A stretch of DNA of 64,000 nt from positions 62,001-126,000 of the forward strand of contig NZ_NHON01000003.1 of assembly GCF_002195995.1 (NCBI RefSeq), given 5' to 3'. The stretch is from Inquilinus limosus (GTDB lineage: Bacteria; Pseudomonadota; Alphaproteobacteria; DSM-16000; Inquilinaceae). Of this stretch, positions 1-7,387 are shown in pieces (the first letter of the stretch is position 1; each line of letters opens with the position of its first letter). Made by a program: the position numbers and the translations under genes. Under the pieces are notes generated by a model. The model saw only the letters and a list, made by a program, of their open reading frames with translations. It did not search any database and had not been told where the DNA came from.

Positions 1-594
1 AACAAGGGCAATGTCGGCCTGCTCGGCCCCGGCAGCGTGCAGTGGATGACCGCGGGCCGCGGCATCGTTCACTCGGAGATGCCGGAGCAGGAGAACGGGC
101 TGATGTGGGGCTTCCAGCTCTGGGTCAACCTGCCGGCGGCGGAGAAGATGGTGGCGCCGCGCTACCAGGACATCCCGGCCGATGCGGTGCCGGAGGTCGC
201 GGCGGCGCCAGGGGCCCGGATCCGCGTCATCGCCGGCCGCTTCGGAGCCACCGTGGGCGCGGTCGAGGGCGGCACCACCCAGCCGGTCTATCTCGACATC
301 GAGCTCGAGGCCGGCGCAGCGGTCGACGTGCCGCTGCCGGACGGCCACGCCGGCTTCGCCTATGTCTATCAGGGCGCGGCCGAGGTTGGCGGAGAGACGC
401 TGGAGCGCGGCACCCTGGGCGTGCTCGGTGCCGGCGACGGCGTGCGGGCAACGGCCAAGGCCGGCCCGGCGCGCCTGCTGATCGTCGCCGGCAAGCCGCT
501 GCGCGAGCCGGTGGCGAAATACGGCCCCTTCGTGATGAGCACCGAGGCGCAGATCGCCGAGGCGATCGAGGATTTCCGCGCCGGCCGGTTCTGA
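1..594 (+). CDS. Pirin family protein (5'-truncated by window edge)
   Basis: The frame is open from base 1, so the true start lies upstream and only the last 197 residues are visible. The stretch QWMTAGRGIVHSEMP is the pirin signature; its VHSE supplies one His and the Glu of the family's iron site. The MWGFQLWVNLP segment and a second cupin-like half (near residues 75-180) also fit pirin. Pirins are bicupins; some are quercetinases, others redox-dependent regulators. The role here is unknown. A strong hairpin follows the stop codon. Confidence 0.93.
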   Translation, partial: NKGNVGLLGPGSVQWMTAGRGIVHSEMPEQENGLMWGFQLWVNLPAAEKMVAPRYQDIPADAVPEVAAAPGARIRVIAGRFGATVGAVEGGTTQPVYLDIELEAGAAVDVPLPDGHAGFAYVYQGAAEVGGETLERGTLGVLGAGDGVRATAKAGPARLLIVAGKPLREPVAKYGPFVMSTEAQIAEAIEDFRAGRF

Positions 595-600
595 ACGATC

Positions 601-630
601 GACGGGCGGCGGCTTCTGCCGCCGCTCGTC
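601..630 (+). terminator. Hairpin terminator after pirin gene
   Basis: Thirteen base pairs (601-613 with 618-630, one G-T wobble) close a TTCT loop seven bases after the pirin stop. There is no clear T tract, so this is a terminator-like hairpin rather than a textbook intrinsic terminator. Confidence 0.5.
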
Positions 631-724
631 CCATCGCATGGCAACGGTTCGACCGCACGAGCGGCGCCGACGCGGAGAGCTTGACCGCCATAGGGATCTT
701 ATGTTGCCGTACGCATCGATCTTC

Positions 725-741
725 ATTTTATTTCATAAAAT
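725..741. promoter_or_regulatory. AT-rich perfect palindrome before acyltransferase
   Basis: ATTTTAT-TTC-ATAAAAT is a perfect 7-bp inverted repeat eight bases upstream of the ATG at 749. The rest of the 631-748 gap shows nothing else recognisable and there is no Shine-Dalgarno sequence. It could be an operator or part of an AT-rich promoter. Confidence 0.3.
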
Positions 742-748
742 CGAATAA

Positions 749-1921
749 ATGAAAGACACGGAAGAGATAAAGCCACTGACCAGCGCCCGCGGCATCGCCG
801 CCTTCATTGTCGTCCTGTTTCATCTGCAGGCGACAATCAACGAGCTCTGCAGCCGAGCGGTTCTGCCGACCAGCTTCCAGACCGACCATATCGGGATCAT
901 CTCGGACGGCTATATCGCCGTGGATTTCTTTTTCGTTCTCAGCGGCTTCATCATATCCAGAGCGAACCGATATCTGTTCGAAGACAGCCTTCGTCGAAAC
1001 CACTACGGATATTTTCTGACGAAACGATTGGGCCGGCTGTTCGCGCTCAATGCCGCGACGCTGGTGGTCCTTCTGCCGCTCGAATTCCTCAAATACTTCA
1101 GCAGCGCCGGCAACACACCGGCCTTTGCCGACACCAACACCATCGGCGCCTGGTTCGAGAACCTCTTCCTTGTCCAGACCTGGTTCCTGGGCCATGGCCC
1201 AAGCTGGAACACCGTCGCCTGGTCGATCAGCGCCGAATGGGCCGCCTATATCCTGTACCCGGCCCTGTTCTTCATCCTTGTCCGCTGTCCCGCCATCGTG
1301 CTGGCCCTGGTTGTCGGAGCGGCGGTCGCGGGGCTGGCCTGGCTCGAATCGACCAGCCCGTCGGGGACGTTGAGCCTCACCGACCATGGCGCCGTGCTGC
1401 GCTGCCTCTGCGGCTTCGTGCTCGGCATGCTCACCGAGCATGTATCGCATTCGCCGGCGATGCCCCGGGCCGTCCCCTGGCTGAGATCGGGTGTGAGCAT
1501 CGTTCTCGCGGTCCTCGCCGTGCTGGCCGTCATCGTCTTCGGTGCGGCTGACTGGGTGGCGGTCCCGTTCTTCTGCGTCATCGTCCTCGGCCTTTCGGTG
1601 GCCGGCCCCGTCCCGGCTGCGGTGATGTCATGGGGGCCGGTGCACCGCCTGGGGGTCTGGTCCTTCGCGCTCTACATGACCCATTTCATCGTGCTGCGGG
1701 TCTACAAGGTCGTGGCGTTCTGGGTGTTCGGGCGCTGGCCGTCGCCCCCGGCTCTGGTAATCGTCAGCCTGTGCGGCGCCCTCGCCCTCTGCATCGCCGT
1801 CGCCTGGGCAGCGAATCGATGGATCGAGCGCCCGGGATATCGGGCCGTGCGGCAACTGGCGGAGCGGATCCGTCGCCCCGGCCCGCCCTCCGACCCGAAG
1901 CCGGTGGCGACGCCGGCCTGA
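749..1921 (+). CDS. Acyltransferase 3 family membrane protein
   Basis: A 390-residue protein of the OafA/acyltransferase-3 type, an integral inner-membrane enzyme that transfers acyl groups to cell-surface sugars. The N-terminus has the family motif (TSARGIAAFIVVLFHLQA, with the conserved His), followed by FFFVLSGFIIS and about ten hydrophobic segments. The C-terminal tail is short, cytoplasmic and Pro-rich, and there is no SGNH domain. The gene is convergent with the phage lysis genes that end at 1928. It may belong to the host or be a surface-modifying cargo gene of the prophage. Its AT-rich leader differs from the neighbours. Confidence 0.88.
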   Translation: MKDTEEIKPLTSARGIAAFIVVLFHLQATINELCSRAVLPTSFQTDHIGIISDGYIAVDFFFVLSGFIISRANRYLFEDSLRRNHYGYFLTKRLGRLFALNAATLVVLLPLEFLKYFSSAGNTPAFADTNTIGAWFENLFLVQTWFLGHGPSWNTVAWSISAEWAAYILYPALFFILVRCPAIVLALVVGAAVAGLAWLESTSPSGTLSLTDHGAVLRCLCGFVLGMLTEHVSHSPAMPRAVPWLRSGVSIVLAVLAVLAVIVFGAADWVAVPFFCVIVLGLSVAGPVPAAVMSWGPVHRLGVWSFALYMTHFIVLRVYKVVAFWVFGRWPSPPALVIVSLCGALALCIAVAWAANRWIERPGYRAVRQLAERIRRPGPPSDPKPVATPA

Positions 1922-1927
1922 GGCCTG

Positions 1928-2155
1928 TCATCGCCAGCCGCAGTGCCGCTGGCCGTAGTCGACGATCGGCAGCAGCCAGTCCACCCAGGCCTGATCGGCG
2001 CTTTCGACCCAGCCGGGCGTCATGGGCGGTTCGGCGACAACGAGGCAGACGCTATCGACGCTGCCGGCCCTCGGCGTAGCGGCGCAGCCACTCACGGCGA
2101 GCAGCAGGAGAAAGCGACCGCAAAGCCTGGTCGCGACGGATCGTGTCGAGCACAT
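1928..2155 (-). CDS. Rz1-like outer-membrane spanin lipoprotein
   Basis: A 75-residue lipoprotein: a basic start, a hydrophobic run and the lipobox AVSGC with the lipidated Cys at residue 24. The start lies inside the gene at 2052-2312 in another frame, so about 104 bases overlap. This nested arrangement is typical of the phage Rz/Rz1 pair, in which Rz1 in the outer membrane joins Rz in the inner membrane to fuse the membranes at lysis. The mature part is short and contains Pro, as in Rz1 proteins. The assignment rests on architecture rather than sequence identity. Confidence 0.7.
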   Translation of the reverse strand: MCSTRSVATRLCGRFLLLLAVSGCAATPRAGSVDSVCLVVAEPPMTPGWVESADQAWVDWLLPIVDYGQRHCGWR

Positions 2156-2312
2156 GGGTCAGGGTGTCCTGTGTCTGCCGGGCGGCGACGCTGGCCCGGC
2201 CGGCCGCGAAGACGCGCCAGAGCATGAGGGAGACGGCGGCGGCGCCGAGCAGGGCCAGCGCCGCCCAGCGGCCGAGCCTGGAGCCGAGCAGGCCGGCGAC
2301 GACCGCGATCAT
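2052..2312 (-). CDS. Rz-like inner-membrane spanin
   Basis: An 86-residue protein with one N-terminal membrane segment (about residues 14-37) and a charged, probably helical periplasmic part containing a TLTHVLDTIRRDQAL-type heptad pattern. Its ATG overlaps the stop of the upstream peptidoglycan hydrolase gene (ATGA), and the Rz1-like frame is nested in its 3' half. This is the inner-membrane half of a phage spanin pair. No separate holin gene was found, although the hydrolase has its own C-terminal membrane segment. Confidence 0.7.
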   Translation of the reverse strand: MIAVVAGLLGSRLGRWAALALLGAAAVSLMLWRVFAAGRASVAARQTQDTLTHVLDTIRRDQALRSLSPAARREWLRRYAEGRQRR

Positions 2313-2986
2313 CGTTTCCTCAGCACCAGCCAGGCGACCAGCCCGGCGGCGGCAACCGCGCCGATGACGACCAGGACGACGGGCGGCAGGGCCGCGATCT
2401 GCTGCACCACCGGCAGCGCGGGGGCCAGCTGCTGCAGCCCGTCCAGCGCGGCGCCGACCACGGCCGTGCCGCCGGCGGCCACCGCCACCGTGGTCTTGGC
2501 CCGGTCGGCCGCGCGGCTGACCACCGCCCGGCCCGGCGGCTGCACGCCGGCCCGCAGCAGGCCGTCGTCGATCACCGAATCCGGATACGCATTCCGGCCG
2601 TTCTCATGGGTGATCAGGGCCTTCACCAGCGGCGCCAGATGCTGGTAGCCATGCAGGTCGAGCACGGCGTCCGGCCCGAAGCCCGTCAGCGCCGCCACAT
2701 GCGCGACATAGGCGCCGGTGTCGTTCTCGTGGCCGGGGGCCCAGCGCGAGATGACGCCGCGGATGGTGCGCAGATCGTGCCGGTCCTGATAGGCGATCAG
2801 CAGCGCGGCCAGGGCGCGGATGCCCCAGACCGGGGCGGAGAACACCTCGAACCGGCCGCCATTCTGCCGGAACTCGATGGTGCCGCGGTATTCGGCCTCC
2901 GACAGGCGCCCTTGCCACGGGTTGGCGGCGTTCCGCTCGATGTTGCCGGGATTGTTGTTCCGCTCACCGCGGGTCGATGCAGCCAT
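2309..2986 (-). CDS. Phage peptidoglycan hydrolase-like protein with C-terminal membrane segment
   Basis: The start was set at 2986 (225 aa) because AGGAGA lies just upstream and residues before it are not protein-like. The N-terminus carries the ERNNNPGNI motif of phage virion or lysis proteins with a lysozyme-like fold, then a GIRALAALLIAYQ helix and a conserved HENDTGAYVAHVA block. Residues near 195-225 form one or two hydrophobic helices ending in RKR, so the enzyme is probably membrane-tethered. It is the first gene of an overlapping lysis cassette with Rz and Rz1. It could act at entry as well as at release. Confidence 0.75.
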   Translation of the reverse strand: MAASTRGERNNNPGNIERNAANPWQGRLSEAEYRGTIEFRQNGGRFEVFSAPVWGIRALAALLIAYQDRHDLRTIRGVISRWAPGHENDTGAYVAHVAALTGFGPDAVLDLHGYQHLAPLVKALITHENGRNAYPDSVIDDGLLRAGVQPPGRAVVSRAADRAKTTVAVAAGGTAVVGAALDGLQQLAPALPVVQQIAALPPVVLVVIGAVAAAGLVAWLVLRKR

Positions 2987-3008
2987 TCCGGTCTCCTGAA
3001 CGTGAAGA

Positions 3009-3029
3009 GGCCCCGCGCGAGGCGGGGCC
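3009..3029 (-). terminator. GC hairpin in leader of hydrolase gene
   Basis: An 8-bp perfect stem (GGCCCCGC with GCGGGGCC, 5-base loop) ends 22 bases before the hydrolase start. On the minus strand it is followed by CTCTTCACGTTCAGGAGA. Almost the same leader precedes the tail tube gene near 18690. It may be a partial terminator or an mRNA-stabilising hairpin. Confidence 0.35.
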
Positions 3030-3104
3030 CGTCGTGGAAAAGGCGCTGCCACCCGCCGCCGGCGGGCGCTAGGATCTGTGCCGATGCTGATGAAAGAGGG
3101 CGAT

Positions 3105-3305
3105 ATGAGCGGATGGACGAGGCTCGCCGGCATGGCGCTTCTGGCCGGGCTTTCGGCGTGCGCCGAAATCGGGCACACCCCTCCTCCGCCACAGGCCAGG
3201 CAGCCGAGCGTGCTCGACCGTGCCGTCGCCCCGGCGGTGAAGCAGCTCGGCGGGCGGATCGCGCCGCAGGGCGGCATCGAATTCCCGGCCCAGCCGCCCC
3301 GTTGA
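3105..3305 (+). CDS. Small lipoprotein
   Basis: A 66-residue protein. The ATG at 3105 was preferred to the GTG at 3078 because AAGAGGG sits 5 bases upstream and the signal peptide then has normal length. The lipobox is GLSAC (Cys about residue 18), followed by a Pro-rich mature part. It is transcribed opposite to the phage genes, between the lysis cassette and the polysaccharide genes. It resembles entericidin-size lipoproteins only in size; no family is recognised. Confidence 0.6.
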   Translation: MSGWTRLAGMALLAGLSACAEIGHTPPPPQARQPSVLDRAVAPAVKQLGGRIAPQGGIEFPAQPPR

Positions 3306-3308
3306 GCG

Positions 3309-3371
3309 CCGGGCGTCGCCCGGGGACCACACCCCACGCCGGCGAGGCTGGAGACGTGACGGAGCGTCACG
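3309..3371 (+). terminator. Two tandem hairpins after lipoprotein gene
   Basis: CCGGGCG/CGCCCGG (3309-3323) lies directly after the stop, and CGTGAC/GTCACG (3355-3371) further on. Together they may end transcription of the lipoprotein gene before the methyltransferase gene. No T tract is seen. Confidence 0.3.
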
Positions 3372-3445
3372 CCGCTTGACACCTTCCGGCACCCCGCCAG
3401 AGGATCATGCTCCGATATTCAGAATCATTTGTTCGGGAGCAGGCG

Positions 3446-4264
3446 ATGCCATCAGCAACGGATCGGCAATGGCAGCGATGGGGGAAGGAAAACCCCTACT
3501 ACGGCATCGTCGGGATCGAGACCAAGGAGTTCGAGAGCCGGTGGCGCAGCCGGTTCTTCGAGACCGGCAAGATCCACATGGATCATGTCTTCGAGCAGCT
3601 GGCCCGCTACGACGTCGCGCCCCTGCAGTACGGCAAGGCGCTCGATTTCGGCTGCGGCGCCGGGCGCCTGCTGCTCCAGCTCGTCGATCGATTCGATGGT
3701 ATCGTCGGCGTCGACGTCTCCCCGGATCAGTTGGCGCTCACCAGGCAGAACGTCCCCTCCGACACGCTTCGGGTGTTTTCCTCTCTCGACGAGCTGGCGA
3801 GCGAGGCCGGAACCTTCGATTTCGTGAACACCTTCGTCGTGCTGCAGCACATCCGGCCAGAGCAGGGCTACGCCATCATCGACAAGCTTCTGAAGCTCCT
3901 CCGGCCTGGCGGCTCGTTCGCGCTCCATTTCACCGTTGGCGACGTACGAGATCGGCGGCGGCGCCTGAACTGGCTCCGCTATCGGCTGCCGCCGCTGCAT
4001 TGGGGCTATAATCTCTCGCGCCGACGCCCCTGGAATGAGCCGATCATGGAGATGAACAAATACGACCTGGCGACGATCGGCGCGATCATGATGCGGAACG
4101 ATATCGGCCGCTTCGGCTGCACATTGTTCAACCACACCGACAACACCGGCATGCTCTGCTTCGGCCGACGCGAACCAGGGATCAATGTGCTGCCGCAGAA
4201 TATGGAAGACAGCAAAGCGGCTTGTCTCGTTGGAGGAGGCACACGTGCCACGAAGCTGCACTGA
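3446..4264 (+). CDS. Class I SAM-dependent methyltransferase
   Basis: A 272-residue protein from the ATG at 3446, which has GGAGCAGG upstream; an ATG at 3407 is an alternative. Motif I is LDFGCGAGRLL and the acidic end of strand 2 is VGVDVSPDQL. FDFVNTFVVLQHI and a LRPGGSFALHF block complete a Rossmann-fold methyltransferase of the methyltransf_11/25 type. The stop abuts the ATG of the next acyltransferase gene, and the neighbours are polysaccharide genes. It therefore probably methylates a surface glycan or its precursor. The substrate is not deducible. Confidence 0.85.
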   Translation: MPSATDRQWQRWGKENPYYGIVGIETKEFESRWRSRFFETGKIHMDHVFEQLARYDVAPLQYGKALDFGCGAGRLLLQLVDRFDGIVGVDVSPDQLALTRQNVPSDTLRVFSSLDELASEAGTFDFVNTFVVLQHIRPEQGYAIIDKLLKLLRPGGSFALHFTVGDVRDRRRRLNWLRYRLPPLHWGYNLSRRRPWNEPIMEMNKYDLATIGAIMMRNDIGRFGCTLFNHTDNTGMLCFGRREPGINVLPQNMEDSKAACLVGGGTRATKLH

Positions 4265-5404
4265 ATGACCCCTGGGAAAGCAACATCCGGCCGCTTGGCC
4301 TATGTCGACTCCATGCGCGGCATCGCCGCCTTGCTCGTCGTGCTCATGCACAACGTGCAGCCTGTCGCCACCGGGCCAGTGCGCACACTGATCTATGACA
4401 TCATCGACCCCGGCAAGGTCGGTGTAGTGATGTTCTTCGCGATCAGTGGCTTCGTCATTCCCTTCAGCTTTCCGACTGGGCCTGCGTCGCTGGAGCGATT
4501 CCTCATCTCGAGATTCTTCCGGCTGTATCCGGCCTATTGGCTATCGATGGCCGCTTACCTGATATTACTCTTCATAACCGGCGCTACCCTGCCTTCGCTC
4601 GTCAATGTCTCTGCCAACGTGACGATGGCCCAAATGGCGCTTGGACAAGCCAACATTCTCGGCCTTTACTGGACTCTGTTCGTCGAGTTACAGTTTTACC
4701 TTATATGTGCCATGGCTTTCGTTAGCGGTCGGCTTCATCGTCCGAAATTTACCTTCGGCGCTAGCGTTGGTATGGTTGTAGCTGCGGCGATCCTCGCCCT
4801 GCTGCGCTTTTACCTCGAGCGGAAGGTTCCCGTCGCCGTCCCCTTGTCGTTGAGCATCATGTTCTGGGGAACCTTGTGGCGGGAGACGGTGGTCAACGAT
4901 TCTCGCGAGCACCGCACCTATGCGCTCATAATGCTCGCCCTCTTTGCTGTCGCGATTCCGACAATTAGTCTATTGGCGTACGATACCGACCTCGGCCTGG
5001 AAGAGAACTGGGTGCGATACGCGATCTCTTATATCTTCGGTGTTGCGTTATTTATATTTTTCTCAATAGCAGTTCGTATCACTGGGAAGATTTTCGTCTG
5101 GCTTGGAGCCATCAGCTACAGTCTCTATTTGTTCCATTTCCCGGCGAAGCAGACCGTTTATCTGATCCTTGCCGCTGTCGGCATCACACCTCCGGTATGG
5201 CTTGGCATTCTGATCTCGATTGCGTTCGCCATTGGGGTAGCGGGGCTCATCTTCGCCTGCCTGGAGCGGCCCGCGATCGAATTGGGGCGCAAGGTCGGTG
5301 GGATGGTCGCCGCTCGACGCGAACTGCAGGCGGCTAGGCAACCGTTGGCGATGATTGGGGCTGGCAATCCCTCTGGCGACCAGCGAAGATCCGTCGATTC
5401 ATAG
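4265..5404 (+). CDS. Acyltransferase 3 family membrane protein
   Basis: A 379-residue OafA-type acyltransferase. DSMRGIAALLVVLMHN is the N-terminal family motif with its conserved His, and VVMFFAISGFVIPFSFP is the second block; about ten membrane segments follow. It begins immediately after the methyltransferase stop, so the genes are co-transcribed. Base composition from here to about 6700 is clearly less GC-rich than the phage and metabolic genes, which suggests separate acquisition. It is likely to O-acetylate the polymer made or altered by the cassette. Confidence 0.9.
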   Translation: MTPGKATSGRLAYVDSMRGIAALLVVLMHNVQPVATGPVRTLIYDIIDPGKVGVVMFFAISGFVIPFSFPTGPASLERFLISRFFRLYPAYWLSMAAYLILLFITGATLPSLVNVSANVTMAQMALGQANILGLYWTLFVELQFYLICAMAFVSGRLHRPKFTFGASVGMVVAAAILALLRFYLERKVPVAVPLSLSIMFWGTLWRETVVNDSREHRTYALIMLALFAVAIPTISLLAYDTDLGLEENWVRYAISYIFGVALFIFFSIAVRITGKIFVWLGAISYSLYLFHFPAKQTVYLILAAVGITPPVWLGILISIAFAIGVAGLIFACLERPAIELGRKVGGMVAARRELQAARQPLAMIGAGNPSGDQRRSVDS

Positions 5405-5417
5405 CGGACTATTGCCG

Positions 5418-6719
5418 ATGGCCATACTCTCCGATTTCAGCCTCATCAACCCGAGGTCGATCACTCCATTGAAGGCGATCGCAGCGGCGTGCCTGGTATG
5501 GCTCGCCTTTTATCTGCTCGCGCCGATCAAGCTCTATACCGCCAACTCCGACTATCCCTATCTGCTGCTCGGGCTTTGCTTCGCAGGGTTGCTGCTTGGC
5601 CTAATTCTCTTTGAGCCGCGCCACCGTCCCACCGTCGCGGTCGATCGGAACGAGATTCTGCTCACGCTGCAGCGCCTCTACGAGATCACGTTCATTCTGG
5701 CCGCTCTCGGCGTCGCCTTGCGACTGGCGGACTGGGTCTTCCTCCGGGGCCTGACGATCGACACCGAGTTCATGCAGAACCGGGAGAAGATCGAATCTGC
5801 CGGATCGAATGCTCTGTCGATGCTATCCACCGTGTTGATACCATTCACCTTGACACCGTACATGATGCACGCGGTCGCGAAGCGCAACGGGCTTCGGGTT
5901 GGGTCCTCGTGGAAGAGTATCGGCCTTGCAACCCTCTGGCCCCTCCTGACGATCGTGATCGGATCGCGGTCGAGCATGTTCATGAGCCTTGGCATGCTGG
6001 TCATGGTACGGCTCATAATATTTCCCCGGACCTCAAAGCTGATACTAACCTTCTGCGCGCTATTGGCGGTTGGCCTCGTCTATGTCGGCGGCTTGCTGTT
6101 CATCGCAAGACTCCAAGATATCGGCCTTAAAGTCGAAAACGTCATCAGACTATCAGCATTCACCCATCTCGCCCCCGTCACTCCAGATTACTTCAACATA
6201 AGATCTAGCCTATCTGAATGGGGACGCAATACTCTCTTCATTGTCATGACATTTGTTCAATATTATATGCACGGAACACCAGAATTTGCATATCTTGTCG
6301 AACACTATGACAAAGACATGCAGTTCGGCACCTACACATTCACGGTTTTCGCCAGACTGGGCTACACTCTTTGGGGCACCCCCTTTGACGCCAATGCAGC
6401 CCTGATGTTGACCCCACGGCCAGGGATTTACACTACCCTGTTCGGCCCGTTGTATGTCGATTTCGGGCCGTTTACTCCGGCCTTCTGCGTAGTTCTCGGC
6501 GGCTTCATCTCATGGACGCGACGCCAAGTCCTTCTTGGAGAGATCGCCGCTCTTCCTCTGTATATCTGCTTTCTCATGCAGGTCACTGCTGCGATCGTCA
6601 TCAATGCTTTTCAGAGCGCCTACGGTGTCTTCTACAACCTAGCCTTCCTGGCTTTATGGGTGGCTTTCAGCCTTAATAAGCATCGGGCGCCTGCGAGGCG
6701 AGCCCAAGCCCTGATCTAG
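5418..6719 (+). CDS. Wzy-like polysaccharide polymerase (multi-pass membrane protein)
   Basis: A 433-residue protein from the ATG at 5418, chosen because it follows the upstream stop; the frame stays open to 5355. About twelve hydrophobic segments surround a large periplasmic loop between roughly residues 270 and 350. This topology and the neighbours fit an O-antigen or oligosaccharide-repeat polymerase. Sequence motifs in this family are weak, so the assignment rests on topology and context. It is relatively AT-rich. If carried by the prophage, it could replace the host polymer and change the phage receptor. Confidence 0.65.
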   Translation: MAILSDFSLINPRSITPLKAIAAACLVWLAFYLLAPIKLYTANSDYPYLLLGLCFAGLLLGLILFEPRHRPTVAVDRNEILLTLQRLYEITFILAALGVALRLADWVFLRGLTIDTEFMQNREKIESAGSNALSMLSTVLIPFTLTPYMMHAVAKRNGLRVGSSWKSIGLATLWPLLTIVIGSRSSMFMSLGMLVMVRLIIFPRTSKLILTFCALLAVGLVYVGGLLFIARLQDIGLKVENVIRLSAFTHLAPVTPDYFNIRSSLSEWGRNTLFIVMTFVQYYMHGTPEFAYLVEHYDKDMQFGTYTFTVFARLGYTLWGTPFDANAALMLTPRPGIYTTLFGPLYVDFGPFTPAFCVVLGGFISWTRRQVLLGEIAALPLYICFLMQVTAAIVINAFQSAYGVFYNLAFLALWVAFSLNKHRAPARRAQALI

Positions 6720-6735
6720 TTGCACCATCGGGCAA

Positions 6736-7269
6736 TCACTGCACGATCCGGACATGCGGATCGCCACCGATCCGGCCTCGCATCCGTGCCGGCTGCCCGG
6801 TCACAATCGAGTTGGGTGGAACATCCTTGCTGACAACCGCGCCGGCACCAATCACCGATCCGGCACCGATCGTCACCCCACCAAGGATAATGGCATCTGC
6901 TCCGATCCAGACGCCATCGCCCACCGTGATCGGCTTGTACACATGTGGATATGGAAGCGGCGCTGAGAAGTCGAGGCCTGCCGTCTCAACGTAGACACCC
7001 TTGGATAGATGTACGTGGTCGCCCAGCCGGATCTGTGATGCTGCACCGATGGTGCAGCGCGGGCCGATGATCACCCCTTGGCCGAGAACTACCCGCTCCG
7101 GGTATTTCACCTCGGCGGACCAATGGCAGAAGCAGTTTGATGCGTGCGGGAAGATCGCTGCCGTACGAGCGGCACTCGCAATCTTGCCCGATAGCCCGCC
7201 CAACCGGCCAATTGCCAAAGTGACTGCTCGTGCGGGAGCCGATCGGAAAATTGCTCGTAGAAGGCTCAA
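6736..7269 (-). CDS. Hexapeptide-repeat acetyltransferase (left-handed beta-helix)
   Basis: A 177-residue enzyme with isoleucine-patch hexapeptides (VVLGQGVIIGPRCTIGAAS, then ITVGDGVWIGADAIILGGV) and the closing NSIVTGQPARMRG typical of WcaF/VatD/NodL-like O-acetyltransferases. These trimeric cytosolic enzymes acetylate sugars with acetyl-CoA. The start is a TTG with AGGGGA upstream; no in-frame ATG fits better. It is convergent with the polymerase gene (16-bp gap), and its 5' side faces the tail fibre gene. It is probably part of the surface-glycan cassette. Confidence 0.85.
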   Translation of the reverse strand: MSLLRAIFRSAPARAVTLAIGRLGGLSGKIASAARTAAIFPHASNCFCHWSAEVKYPERVVLGQGVIIGPRCTIGAASQIRLGDHVHLSKGVYVETAGLDFSAPLPYPHVYKPITVGDGVWIGADAIILGGVTIGAGSVIGAGAVVSKDVPPNSIVTGQPARMRGRIGGDPHVRIVQ

Positions 7270-7387
7270 TATTTATCATCCCCTTCTATGCGCGCACAGT
7301 CTTGCGACAGCGGAAAAGAGGAGGATTATGAACATATCTGGCCTAGCAGACGGCATACCATTTTTGACGTTGGCGACGAAAAGTCGG

